Positions 27,201 to 38,359 of a stretch of 64,000 nt of DNA are shown here, one piece after another. The notes beneath the pieces are model-generated. The model did no database searches, was not told the DNA's origin, and saw only the letters and a program-made list of their open reading frames with translations. Every line of letters begins with the position of its first letter. The stretch's first letter is position 1. A program made the position numbers and the translations under genes. The stretch comes from Rhynchospora pubera (taxonomy: Eukaryota; Streptophyta; Magnoliopsida; Poales; Cyperaceae), in contig CM051461.1 in assembly GCA_028095005.1 (NCBI GenBank), positions 166,194,574 to 166,258,573 on the forward strand, written 5' to 3'.

Positions 27201-28662
27201 AAATGACTTAGAATGAATCCATAAACGATTGAAATGCTCAAATGATGCTCAGAAATTGCATTATTTACACTTTATATGTGTGATTACCATGTATAATCCA
27301 ATCTTATTTATTAAATAACTTAATAATCATATTCGAGACAGTATAAAATGTTTGAATGTAGATTATTGCGATAAAATGACTTATAATGAATCCAGAAACG
27401 ATTGAAATGCTTAAATAATGCTTAGATTTGCATTATTTGCACTTTATATGCATAATTACCAAGTATAATCCAATCTTTTTGAATAAAGAACATATGAATC
27501 ATATTTTAGATAGTATAAAGAGTTTAAATGTATATTATTGTGATGAAATGACTTAGATTGAATCCAAAAACAATTGAAATGGTCAAATGATACTCAGAAT
27601 TGCATTCATTGCACTTTATATGCATTGTTACCATGTATAATTCCACTTTTTTTAAATAAATAACATATGAATCATATTCTGGATAATATAAATAGTTGTA
27701 ATATAGATTATTGTGATAGAATGACATATAGTGTATCCAGAAATGATTGCAATGCTCAAATGATGCGCAAAATTGTATTGTTTGCAATTTATGTGCGTAA
27801 TTAGCATGTATAATCCAATCTTTTTGAATAAATAGCATATGAATCATATTCTTGACAGTATGAAGAGTTTAAATGTAGATTATTGTGATGAAATGCCTTA
27901 GAATTAATCAAGAAACGATTAAAATGCTTAAATGATGCTTAGATTTGCATTATTTGCGCTTTATATGCATAATTAGCAAGTATAATCCAATATTTTTGAA
28001 TAAAGAACATATGAATCATATTTTAGACACTATATAGAGTTTAAATGTAGATTATTGTGATGAAATGACTTAGATTGGATCCAAAAACGATTGAAATGCT
28101 CAAATGATACTCGAAATTGCATTCTTTGCACTTTATATGCATTATTACCTTGTATAATTCTATTTTTTTTTAAAATAACATATGAATCATATTCTAGATA
28201 GTATAAAATATTTGTAATGTAGATTATTGTGTTAGAATGACATATAGTGAATCCAGAAACGATTGTAATGCTCAAATGATGCCCAAAATTGTATTGTTTG
28301 CACTTTATATGTGTAATTGCTTTTTATTATCCGATCTTTTTGACAAAATAACATATGATGAATAATATTCTAGACAGTATAAAAGTTTATATGTAGATTC
28401 TTGTGATGAAATGATATAGAATGAATCCAAGAAACGATTGAAATGATCAAATGATGCTCAGAATTGCATTATTTACAATTTATATGCGTAATTACCATTT
28501 ATAATCCAATCTTTTTGAATAAATAGCATATGAATCATATTCTAGACAGTATTTAGAGTTTAAATGTAGATTATTGTGATGAAATTACTTAGAATGAATT
28601 CAGAACCAATTGAAATGCTCAAATGATGCTCAGAATTGTATTATTTGCACTTTATATGCGTA
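18255..28662. repeat. Satellite array, monomer about 172 bp, about 60 copies
   Basis: Tandem monomers recur every 168-173 bp, easily tracked by TTTAAATGTAGATTATTGTG, GAATGAATCCAGAAACGATT, GATGCTCAGAATTGCATTAT and CATATGAATCATATTCTAGA. Starts of the first motif fall near 18413, 18582, 18754, 18926, 19098 and 19269. Monomers are AT-rich and differ from one another by roughly 10-20%. Some are shortened (for example 22930-22950 and 26490). Variant monomers recur in the same order (see findings), so part of the array has higher-order structure. One MITE interrupts it at 21012. The right end stops abruptly at 28662 against a poly(A)-ended insert. Confidence 0.97.
21012..21590. mobile_element. Long-armed MITE nested in the satellite, with an internal insertion
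   Basis: The array is broken between TTATTTGTAC and TATATGC. The insert has inverted arms of about 180 bp: TTTGGATGGGATGAGAATAAGG at the left is mirrored by CCTTATTCCCATACCATCCAAA at the right, and CATTGGGAAGAATGTAACTT is mirrored by AAGTTATACTCTTCCCAATG. The centre (about 21260-21410) holds an extra segment ending CCATCCAACGGCCCC, probably part of a second related MITE. Satellite resumes in phase at 21587. Confidence 0.8.
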
Positions 28663-29057
28663 CAGGCATCGCGCATTGGCTTTGGGATTCAATCTAGATA
28701 CATTTCAGCCTCCCGGTCATTACATTTACCACCAATCTTGTCGACGTTTGGCTACACTACAACAGATACAATTGGTAATCAGTGGAATATTATTTAGGCA
28801 GCACTGTCCTAGATGTTATGGAAAGAGCATAATGTAAGAATTTTCTCTTCGAAAATCTCATGCATTCCAGCGAGAAATTTTGGAAAATTTGCAACTTTGG
28901 AAGCTCAATGCTTAATTTTTAATATTGTATTTTGGATTATAGGCTAGTAGATTTTTTTTTCTTTTTCTCGTTTTACTCCTGTAATCTCTACAGTTTTTTG
29001 TTTAATGAAAATTTGCTAGATGGCTATCGCCGACCAGCCCTCGGAAAAAAAAAAAAG
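28663..29057 (+). mobile_element. Poly(A)-ended insert at the satellite edge, LINE- or retrocopy-like
   Basis: Unrelated sequence starts sharply at 28663 and ends in a run of 12 A (about 29046-29057). The first 170 bp continue an open frame that runs in from the satellite (…FNLDTFQPPGHYIYHQ…) to a stop near 28837. A 3'-UTR-like T-rich stretch with TTTAATGAAA follows. This pattern fits a 5'-truncated LINE or a processed transcript inserted into the array. The source gene is not recognised. Confidence 0.4.
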
Positions 29058-29342
29058 TTTTTAGCAAGCTGCTAAGTTAGCCGAAACAGAAACAAAAGAA
29101 ATAAATCTAAAAGGCGAAGCTACCTTGTATTTTACTAAAAAAATCAATTAAAACAAAACTTTGTTATATGACGCGGGTCACAACATAGCGGGCACCAGTC
29201 GCATAGGTTAGGGGAGCACACGCTGTAAAAAAATTGGGGTACACAGTACATTTTTCAATTGTTAACTTATCGGTTGACTGACTTCTACAGTTCTACTAGT
29301 TCTTTTTGTGCTGTACAAGTACAACCAAGTAGACATTCCTCG
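29058..29342. other. Spacer between satellite edge and gypsy element
   Basis: No feature is seen. It reads on directly from GCAAC at 29347 to 35042 once the gypsy element is removed. Confidence 0.6.
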
Positions 29343-29347
29343 GCAAC

Positions 29348-30935
29348 TGATCGGCGGATTTTATATAGATATTTCAATCCTTTTAAGCCCCAAATTCCAA
29401 CTAAATATCTGTGTTTTAGTTAGATTTTAACATATTTAGGTTAGTTTTAATTAAGTTTGTGTCAAAGAAGGAGTTACTACAATAATCCCTATTTTTATGC
29501 AGATTTTGGACAAGAACATGACATAAATGATTAAATGAAGTTGTAGAGCTTCTCATAAGCTTTCCAACGGTACTTGAATCACCTCAAACGGAGTCCGGAT
29601 GAAGAAATTATGGGCAAAATACGAACAAGGCGCAGTGTTGAAATTTCCAGACCTGCTCTCAGGACGGTTTCTGGCGACCCGCCAGAATCCTGGCGGGTCC
29701 GCCCGAAACCTGCCTGAATTAGCAGAAAGTGCCCGTTTTAGAGTTCTAACTTGGGATGACGGTTATTCTCTATTCCCATCACGTCCAGAAGCATTTTCCT
29801 GCTATTATGAGCGCCTCCCATCAATTCTAAAGCCTATATAAACATGGTTTGAGGAGATTTCAGGGGGAGAAGGAGGAGAGATCGAATTTGGAGAGAAATC
29901 AAAGTTTAGAGACAGATTTGAGACTCTACACGACGCGGCAACCCAAGGTCTAGGCGGATCCGCCCGAAAGGAGACGGAGTCGTTCGAAGGCTGGCGGAGG
30001 AGGAAGAAGAGAGGAATCGAAGTTCATTTGTTGTATTCTATCTCTTCTTTTTATCTTTTGTTTGTTTATTCGAGAAAACCTTGGTTTGTTTGATTCTATG
30101 TCTTGTCTAGCTTAGAATTGTTGTTAGGGGCAATTGTAGGGAACCTTTACTTGGTAGATTAATGAAAGTTTAATTTAGTTTTCTAATTTTTCTGAGTTGC
30201 TTTGCTTTACTTGATCTTGATTGCTTGAATTGTGATTATGAATTGAATTGTTTTGAAGGTTTGCTCACTTGGTTTAGGCCAGACCTCGTAGATAAGCACA
30301 AAGGACCTCAAATTTCAAGTCAATTCGTACTTACATACCATAGGATAGTTAGTATACCTAAAATGTGAAACCGGAACTTAGCCGAGAGGTTTATTTCCTC
30401 CTAGGATCGAGAGATCTAGGATATCCTACAGAATAGTTAAAGCAAACCCTAAAACTTAAGCCAAGGAACGAGAGTTGAAACTTAGGTTTTTAGGGAGGTT
30501 TAGAGGTTAAAACTTAGTAATACCAAATCAAGAACGAGAGTTAGTATTTGGACCAGAGTTTAAGCCAAAAACCTGAACTTAGAGAACTTAGAAACTAATT
30601 AAACTGAATTATCATACTGTTCTGGCGACGCGCCAGGAAGCTGGCGGATCCACCTGAATAGGCCAGGTAAAGCAACCCGAACAATTGACCCTAATTCGTG
30701 TTATTGTGTTAGAACTCGCATTCTCAATCAAACTTAGATCAACCTTAGAATTTGATGCTTCTTCAATTCATCAACTAAATCCTCAATTGATTTGAACCTT
30801 CGTCTATCTAATTAAATAAGGTAAAAGATCGATATTCCAACACCGTCCTTGTGGATTCGACCCTTAAGCTATCACTGCAAACGATTAGATCGGTGATTCC
30901 TAAGGATTTGTTTTGATTAGGTTTCCCTTCGATAA
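29348..30935 (+). repeat. 5' LTR of gypsy element
   Basis: Pairs with 33457-35036. It contains a TATA box (29835-29842) and GC-rich hairpins, one being GACCCGCCAG-AATC-CTGGCGGGTC at about 29676-29699. An 80-codon frame (29599-29841) ends within the TATA box and is also intact in the other LTR, but probably has no product. Confidence 0.95.
29835..29842 (+). promoter_or_regulatory. LTR TATA box
   Basis: CCTATATAAACATGG occurs here and at the same place in the 3' LTR (33944-33950). It is followed by a purine-rich probable start region, so transcription would begin near 29870. Confidence 0.65.
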
Positions 30936-30939
30936 AAAA

Positions 30940-30957
30940 TGGCGCCGTTGCCGGGGA
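30940..30957 (+). other. Primer-binding site of gypsy element
   Basis: TGGCGCCGTTGCCGGGGA follows the 5' LTR after four A residues. This is the standard motif of Athila/Tat gypsy elements. Confidence 0.9.
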
Positions 30958-31068
30958 CGGTTTGCTAGAATATTGGTATTTTGCATTAGTTAATTAGTAT
31001 AGACACCCTTGTATCCTTGTATCTTACTTATTTTATCTTATCTTAAAAATACAAAAATATTCTCTATC

Positions 31069-31335
31069 ACCATGTTTCGTTCTTTTCAGGTATTCGAACA
31101 AGAATTGGAAGGTGGTGATGGAAAGAAGATCGTCGCATCCGATGAAACAAACGAAGAGTTCAACCAAATCGACTTGAGCACACTTAGACGATGCTTGGAG
31201 GAATTCAATGTCCAAATCGAGCCAAGGAAGATGACATCCAATGAAGAACACACCAAGCATGTTTTAAGATGCCCGCTTAAGTACTTTTGGGAGAACTATG
31301 ATGCGTTGAGAGGGAGAAAAGTGAAGATAAGATGA
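31069..31335 (+). CDS. Short frame inside gypsy element, 88 codons
   Basis: Starts MFRSFQVFEQELEGG and is acidic at first, then basic, ending RGRKVKIR. It resembles no gag or pol domain that I recognise. It is followed at 31367 by CAAGCGCTTCTTGGGAGGCA, a motif I know from the region between the last ORF and the 3' end of plant gypsy elements. It may be the fused remnant of a larger reading frame left by internal deletion. Confidence 0.35.
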   Translation, partial: TMFRSFQVFEQELEGGDGKKIVASDETNEEFNQIDLSTLRRCLEEFNVQIEPRKMTSNEEHTKHVLRCPLKYFWENYDALRGRKVKIR

Positions 31336-31339
31336 GCAA

Positions 31340-33440
31340 ATGCAAGGAGGTCGAGCTAATGACCTAAAACAAGCGCTTCTTGGGAGGCAACCCAAGGCCA
31401 AAATTTTCAATTTCTATCATTAGTTTAGTTTAGTTAAGTGTAGTTAGGTATAACTCATTGATCTTTGTTGTTAGTTTCAGATTTTAGATGAGAATACAAG
31501 CTTTTTAGAAGCACAACTGTTCGAGTCGTGCAAGCGTCGAAAGGACAATTGAACTTCAATGCAACATCACAACACATGGAAGAAGGATGTTGGTTGTTGA
31601 AAAATCGTACCATATGCAAGATATCAAGCTTGGGGAATACACCATGAAGGAGCATATGAGTCAACTCAATCCAACAAGTCTCAAGATAGCGGAGAAACCC
31701 ACCTGACCTAAGTTCAGACTACCCCGCCAGAAACTATCCTGAGACCACCTAAACCCAGACCCGTTCCAGACGAGGCCGCCAGAAACCAGACGACCCCCCC
31801 CCCCCTGAAATCCACCTGAGACCAAAACCTAGACCTAAACCCTAACCTAAACCAATCCATATCAATGACTAGATTTTGAGTTTTCCTTGGTTAGTCGACA
31901 AACCAAATTTTTGCTCAATCCTGTCATTGACCAAGCCTTCACCAAAACCTTAACCCAAGGGTAGAATCGTACCAACCCTATGCGATTTTTATCCTCAACC
32001 TAAACCACCAATCTCCACTACTCCAATGAGACGAACCTAGAGACAACTTGAAGTGAAATGATCTATCAAAGCAAGCAAGGCTCATGTTGTGTGACTCGAT
32101 CCTTTATAGCCACTACAAAGATTCGATAAGTTTCTTTATTCCTTTCTTTCTTTTAAGTTTTTTTTCTTTACATTAGAGATGATGCAAAGTTTTAAGCTTG
32201 GGGAGAGAATAGGAATTTGTATCTAGGAATTGCATCATGGCATTTAGGTTTATTAATTTGCATTCATGTAGGATTTGCATATTAATATCATATAGATCGC
32301 ATTTAGGTAAGTTTTGGGAGTCTATTGACAATAATCAAGGTCATAGTTTAAAGCAACGAAGTTTTGAACATGTCACAAAAATCCGTTTTTAAAAATAAAT
32401 TTGAATTTGACCGACCAACACTTGTAGAGTTCTAAAGTAGGAGTAAGTATTGTGCATAAGTTATCTCGATTAGTTTTGATTCAAGAAAGTTTTTGAGTTA
32501 AATGAATGACTTGACCAATTAAAAAATTGGTTTTTAGGCATCCACCCTTAAATGAATACCCAAATTGCCCTTAGATCAATTCTCCCGACACAAAAATTGA
32601 GTTAAACTTAGGAATGAGCTACAAGAGTTAGTAATTACACCGTTGTTTTCAAATTTACTAAAAGTCGAAGATGTAAATATACAAAAAAAAAACCGAAACA
32701 AAAAAAAGAGAAAAAATGAAAAAAAAAATCATAAAAAGGGGAACTAAAAAGCGGTGCAGTGCCATGGACACTGTAGGAGGCTATAGGTACTTGTGGATTA
32801 AAAGAACTCCATAAACCATGGGTAAGAAACAGAAAGAGATTCATGGTATAAAAAAGAGAAATAAGAGGAAAAAAAATCCTCAAAGTTAAATCCACTCTTA
32901 TCTGGCCGACTTCTCCGCCGCGGGAAACCCTCCTAGCCCCAGGAGAAATAATATGTCCCAACCCAAAAAAATTTGGAGACGATGGGTGGGGAGTTGTACC
33001 CTTTTTTCCGCCCCACTTTAGTCGTTCTTCAATGCGTTTTCGAAAATTTTTGCGGTGTTTTTACTTGACTCTTGTTTGTGAAATGAATAAGTTAAACTTG
33101 TTGTTTGTGTTGGAAGGGTTAGATCCCGCTTCTTGTTGCCAAGTCAATTGTGAAACATGAAAACCAATTGGATTAGAAATTAAACGAGATAGGTTATAGA
33201 CAATAGACTGCAATTGTTTTGGAATTTTACTTGTGGAAAGTCAATGGTCACGAAGTAAACTTGATTTTGAAAATGAATTTGAAAAATCTTTTGATATGTA
33301 CAAATCCAAATTGCTTGAGTTGTGATAATGGTAATTGTTGAGAAATCTCCCATAACTTGTAGATACCAGATATTTAATTGTAATTTAGGTCCTAAACGAT
33401 CTTCTTAGATTTAGATAGTTGCTTGGGGACAAGAAATGTT
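31340..33440 (+). other. Non-coding interior of gypsy element
   Basis: No coding motif is present. It includes a run of 12 C (31794-31805), purine-rich stretches (32680-32745) and several GC-rich CCGCCAGAAA motifs echoing those in the LTRs. Confidence 0.6.
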
Positions 33441-33441
33441 T

Positions 33442-33456
33442 AAACTTGGGGAGATT
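33442..33456 (+). other. Polypurine tract of gypsy element
   Basis: AACTTGGGGAGATTT directly precedes the TGATCGG start of the 3' LTR. Confidence 0.8.
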
Positions 33457-35036
33457 TGATCGGCGGATTTTATATAGATATTTCAATCCTTTTAAGCCCC
33501 AAATTCCAGCTAAATATCTGTGTTTTAGTTAGATTTTAACATATTTAGGTTAGTTTTAATTAAGTTTGTGTCAAAGAAGGAGTTACTACAATAATCCCTA
33601 TTTTTATGCAGATTTTGGACAAGAACATGACATAAATGATTAAATGAAGTTGTAGAGCTTCTCATAAGCTTTCCAACGGTACTTGAATCACCTCAAACGG
33701 AGTCCGGATGAAGAAATTATGGGCAAAATACGAACAAGGCGCAGTGTTGAAATTTCCAGACCTGCTCTCAGGACGATTTCTGGCGACCCGCCAGAATCCT
33801 GGCGGGTCCGCCCGAAACCTGCCTGAATTAGCAGAAAGTGCCCGTTTTAGAGTTCTAACTTGGGATGACGGTTATTCTCTATTCCCATCACGTCCAGAAG
33901 CATTTTCCTGCTATTATGAGCGCCTCCCATCAATTCTAAAGCCTATATAAACATGGTTTGAGGAGATTTCAGGGGGAGAAGGAGGAGAGATCGAATTTGG
34001 AGAGAAATCAAAGTTTAGAGACAGATTTGAGAGTCTCTACACGACGCGGCAACCCAAGGTCCAGGCGGATCCGCCCGAAAGGAGACGGAGTCGTTCGAAG
34101 GCTGGCGGAGGAGGAAGAAGAGAGGAATCGAAGTTCATTTGTTGTATTCTATCTCTTTTTTTATCTTTTGTTTGTTTATTCGAGAAAACCTTGGTTTGTT
34201 TGATTCTATGTCTTGTCTAGCTTAGAATTGTTGTTAGGGGCAATTATAGGGAACCTTTACTTGGTAGATTAATGAAAGTTTAATTTAGTTTTCTAATTTT
34301 TCTGAGTTGCTTTGCTTTACTTGATCTTGATTGCTTGAATTGTGATTATGAATTGAATTGTTTTGAAGGTTTGCTCACTTGGTTTAGGCCAGACCTCGTA
34401 GATAAGCACAAAGAACCTCAAATTTCAAGTCAATTCGTACTTACATACCATAGGATAGTTAGTATACCCAAAAGGTGAAACCGGAACTTAGCCGAGTGGT
34501 TTATTCCCTCCTAGGATCGAGAGATCTAGGATATCCTACAGAATAGTTAAAGCAAACCCTAAAACTTAAGCCAAGGAACGAGAGTTGAAACTTAGGTTTT
34601 TAGGGAGGTTTAGAGGTTAAAACTTAGTAATATCAAATCAAGAACGAGAGTTAGTATTTGGACCAGAGTTTAAGCCAAAAACCTGAACTTAGAAACTAAT
34701 TAAACTGAATTATCGTACTGTTCTGGCGACCCGTCAGGAAGCTGGCGGATCCGCCTGAATAGGCCAGGTAAAGCAACCCGAATAATTGACCCTAATTCGT
34801 GTTATTGTGTTAGAACTCTCATTCTCAATCAAACTTAGATCAACCTTAGAATTTGATGCTTCTTCAATTCATCAACTAAACCCTCAATTGATTTGAACCT
34901 TCGTCTAGCTAATTAAATAAGGTAAAAGATCGATATTCCAACACTGTTCTTGTGGATTCGACCCTTAAGCTATCACTGCAAACGATTAGATCGGTGATTT
35001 CTAAGGATTTGTTTTGATTAGTTTTCCCTTCGATCA
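33457..35036 (+). repeat. 3' LTR of gypsy element
   Basis: Near-identical to 29348-30935. The differences are scattered substitutions and a 9-bp deletion near 34690. It ends CGATCA and is followed by GCAAC. Confidence 0.95.
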
Positions 35037-35298
35037 GCAACATAACAAAATAGGCAGGTTCTAAAAGAGAAAAATTAGGGACTAGTTGCCAAGTGGGCTA
35101 GTGTTCTAGCACCAAGAGACACACTTGCATGGATCCCACTTTTTAACCTAGGTGATTAGATGCATGGATCCCACTTTTTTTACGGGTGCATGCCGGAAAA
35201 AGTGATATATAAAAAAAAAATAATGTCAGAGCGACAAATAGAGCTCTGTAGTGTCTAATTGTTAAGTTAAACAAGTTACTGAGTGCTCCTTTATATAC

Positions 35299-35335
35299 TT
35301 ATTATTATTATATTATTATTATTATTATTATTATA
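35299..35335. repeat. (ATT)n microsatellite
   Basis: About eleven ATT triplets with one interruption. Confidence 0.9.
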
Positions 35336-35543
35336 AAACAAATAATTTCTTATAACATAAAATTGTAAATTAAGATAAACACTGAATTGGGGTCTCCGGT
35401 CGCTGAAATTCAATCAATCCTTGCTCCATTAAATAAATAGATGTTACAGGGACTTAAATCTTGTGTGGTTTATTTTCATCAATTGGCTGGGTGGGATGTG
35501 AGAAACAATAAACATTTCAGCCTTCCTAAACAAAATATATCTT

Positions 35544-35948
35544 GAGGATTGCTAAAATGCTTTGCATAGCACGGATGACCTTCGTGCTACGGATTCATTT
35601 TTGTATTTTATGCTTCAAAAAATCGATCAAAACTGTTCATTATCTTCTACATATTGAAATTTTAATAGAAACCAAATTTTATATTTTTTTTGAATTTTTT
35701 TACTATTTTTCTCAGATTTTTGAAAATCACTGTTACTGAAGGATCCAGAATTTATTAGATTAAGTATTTTAAAAAATCGGAGAAAAATAGTAAAAAAATT
35801 CAAAAAAATATAAATTTTGGTTTCTAATGAGATTTCAATATGAAGAAGATAATGAACGGTTTGGATCGGTTGTTAGAAGCATGAAATGCAAGAACGAATC
35901 TGTAGCACGATGACCATCCGTGCTATGCATAATATTTTAGCAATCCTC
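35544..35948. mobile_element. Foldback MITE, 405 bp, 9-bp target duplication
   Basis: Almost the whole element is one inverted repeat: GAGGATTGCTAAAATGCTTT at the left, and the complement GAGGATTGCTAAAATATTAT reading in from the right. It is flanked on both sides by ATATATCTT (35535-35543, 35949-35957). A 9-bp duplication and long inverted arms are typical of Mutator-like MITEs. It has no ORF. A close relative lies at 63245-63651. It ends 51 bp past the stop codon of the gene at 35999-38274. Confidence 0.92.
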
Positions 35949-35998
35949 ATATATCTTTGCATTATCAAACAATTTTATTAGGTTTAGTTGTTATCTAC

Positions 35999-38274
35999 TT
36001 ATTGTTTGTTACCATCCGAAGCATCAAGGTTCTCGGCTATTGAAGGCTCTAGCTCATGCAGCATGTTCCACAAATTTAGATCTTCATAATCTTTTATTAG
36101 GAGACTCCCTCCTGCATCCTTTAAAACTTGCTCAGGATTTCTTGTGGCTAGTCCTACTACAGGCATCCCTGCTGCCACACCAGCTCTGATCCCTGATGCG
36201 GAATCCTTTATTTATGTACAAACGAAGAAAAAAGATCATACTAGATAATAAGTTAAAACTTTCGAAACCTAGATAATGACTTTGAATTATAAAAAAGGGT
36301 TTCGCAAAAAGTTTTACATTAAGTACCAAGAAAAAAAAAAAGTAGAGAGAGAACAATAAATAGATTTCAGATTTTCTCTACTTATGGTGTTGATACCATG
36401 GCCGTGAACCAACATTACAATTGAATATAAGCTATGGAAGTTTCAGTGCTAATGGTATTAAATGGGCTCGACTGTGCAGTTAAGGGTGCCAAAATACAAC
36501 TCAATCTGCTACTGTTAAGAACCAAATACCAATTAGTCAAGAACTGATAAGATCGTACCTCAAATACAAACGTGTGTTTAGGAGATGCACCTAAAAGCTC
36601 AAGTCCCTTCAGGTACGGATCAGGAAATGGCTTAGCCCGTTCACACTCACTGCCTATCACAAGGAATTGAAAAAAATCAACTAGACCAAGTTTAGATATC
36701 ATTAATTCCGCATTTGCCCTCGGAGCATTGGTCACAGCTGCACGTTTCAATCCATGATCTTCAATCCATTTACACAACTTGTGGAGGCCATTAACAGGCT
36801 CTAGTTGATCTTTCGCCAAACTGAAATTATCAAAGGTACTTTAAGATTTTGATTTCGAGACAAGTTATATAAAACTTCGGTTTCTGCTTCATGGACAAAA
36901 GATCAATGTTAAAGACTTAAGATGTCTCAATTAGGTAACTTCAGTAAAAAACGCTGCAGATGAATGATCAGCTTTGATTTGGAATTTTATTTATCTATAA
37001 GGACGTTATGATTTACTCAGGATAAACAATCCACCATTTTGATTTCAATCGGCCTGCCTTTAGTAAATTCTTAAATAATTACATGTACTGGTAGACTTTA
37101 TACCAGTAGATGAGACTCAATTACCTGCAAAACAAGACTTCTTTGTCATCCATGAATTTCATGTATTTATCGTGATCCCATTCTGGAAATAAGAACTTCC
37201 CAATATCTGGATTGTGCTTCCCGCTTATGTACTCGCTGAAGAACTCTTCAGTTATTGGCTCGCCATTGTTGAAACCTACCTGTCAAAATTGCACCTTTTT
37301 AGCACTTAGCACTTAGCACTTATAGGAATCATCTTTCACGATCCGTATTAAAGAATCAAGTAATACCCTATCTCCAGTACCAATAACTTACCATCAAATT
37401 ACTGTAATATGGGCACCATTTGGGTGTGCAAGCTGGTGTACTGGTTGTTCTGAATTTACATTTAGTTCATTTATCATTTTTCTTACATACAACTTGTAAG
37501 CTAATTTTAATTTTGTCCATTTGAGATTTTAACATCATCAATTCATGCACCATACTGCCAGATATGACAGCAAAACTAAAATGTTTCAGTATTATACTGT
37601 AGGCATTACTGTGCCAGTAAGGAGCTCTAGCAGCGACAGAACTGAGTGAAAGACCAAAGTGCAATCCTTCTTCTTTAAATATATTTCAAGCCTTTCATAA
37701 GAAGAAAGAAATTCATGTATAAATCTATCTGGAATATATCATAACTTCACAAGGTCTGAAATTTACGTGACGTTTTGCTGACCTGCCTGCATGATAATTC
37801 ATACTTGGAACGAAATAACTGCTAACAACATGAGGGACGTGCAAATAAAGATACCTCTTGAAGCATTTCACGAAATGCATAATAATGAATGGGGTCGGAA
37901 TCACAGATAGTGCCGTCTATGTCAAATAAAACTGCTTCTACTGGAGCAAGCTTAGAGAACGATTCCATGCTGTATAAATGCATTTAACTAAAGAAGGTTA
38001 GATTGTCATGTTCAAAATCCAGGTTTCAGAAAACACATGAAAAAAATAAGGAGCCATTTGCTATCTACTTCTTTTTCTTAGCCTCCTCCTCAAATTCATT
38101 TTACTGTTTATAAGAAAACTTAGTTTCTTGCTGCGATTAATAAATTCAAACTCCATCTTCTGATTTTGTCCATAAAAAAAGGAGGCTGATGTCAAAGAAA
38201 AATAAAATAAAAATTAGAAGAGCCCAAATTTAGAATTGTTACCTCTCGGTGTGACATTCGATGGCTATAGACAT
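35999..38274 (-). CDS. SGPP: HAD-family sugar-phosphate phosphatase (SGPP-like)
   Basis: Five exons (38243-38274, 37855-37969, 37125-37279, 36559-36820, 35999-36205) give 256 residues in frame. All four HAD motifs are present: DIDGT with nucleophile Asp27 and acid/base Asp29, AVTNA with Thr131, ERAKPFPDP with Lys164, and FEDS with Asp189, split by the last intron. The cap lies between motifs I and II. Overall pattern and length fit Arabidopsis SGPP, a broad-specificity sugar-phosphate phosphatase; close relatives include glycerol-3-phosphate and 2-deoxyglucose-6-phosphate phosphatases. I chose the upstream ATG because exon 1 (MSIAIECHTE) joins in phase and follows a TATA box by a normal distance. 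Starting at the ATG at 37968 would lose only 11 residues. It is probably cytosolic; no clear targeting signal is seen. Confidence 0.9.
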
Positions 38275-38343
38275 GCTCTTATAATTTATTAGGAGAGTCC
38301 GAATAAAGGGTGAGAATGGATGTTGAGATTATAGAGAAGAGCT

Positions 38344-38350
38344 TTTATAA
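38344..38350 (-). promoter_or_regulatory. TATA box of the SGPP-like gene
   Basis: The minus strand reads TTATAAAAGC, 70 bp upstream of the chosen ATG, leaving a leader of about 40 nt. Confidence 0.55.
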
Positions 38351-38359
38351 ATTGGAAAT

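Larger units (their letters stand above)
29348..35036 (+). mobile_element. Complete non-autonomous Ty3/gypsy element (Athila/Tat-like), 5.7 kb
   Basis: LTRs 29348-30935 and 33457-35036 begin TGATCGG and end at CGAT(C)A. The element is flanked by the 5-bp target duplication GCAAC (29343-29347, 35037-35041). The primer-binding site TGGCGCCGTTGCCGGGGA starts at 30940, the form used by Athila/Tat-type gypsy elements. The polypurine tract AAACTTGGGGAGATT precedes the 3' LTR. The internal part is only about 2.5 kb and has no protease, RT, integrase or RNase H. By eye the LTRs differ at about 25 of 1580 positions plus a 9-bp indel (near 1.6%), so the insertion is fairly recent. It must be moved by a helper element. 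Confidence 0.96.

Noticed and set aside
18255..28662. CRISPR-like regular spacing
   Set aside because: Whole 172-bp monomers repeat head to tail without unique spacers, in a plant nuclear context; this is a satellite.
29599..29841. 80-codon frame present in both gypsy LTRs
   Set aside because: It is identical because the LTRs are near-identical, and it ends in the TATA box, so it would precede the transcript start. No domain is seen.
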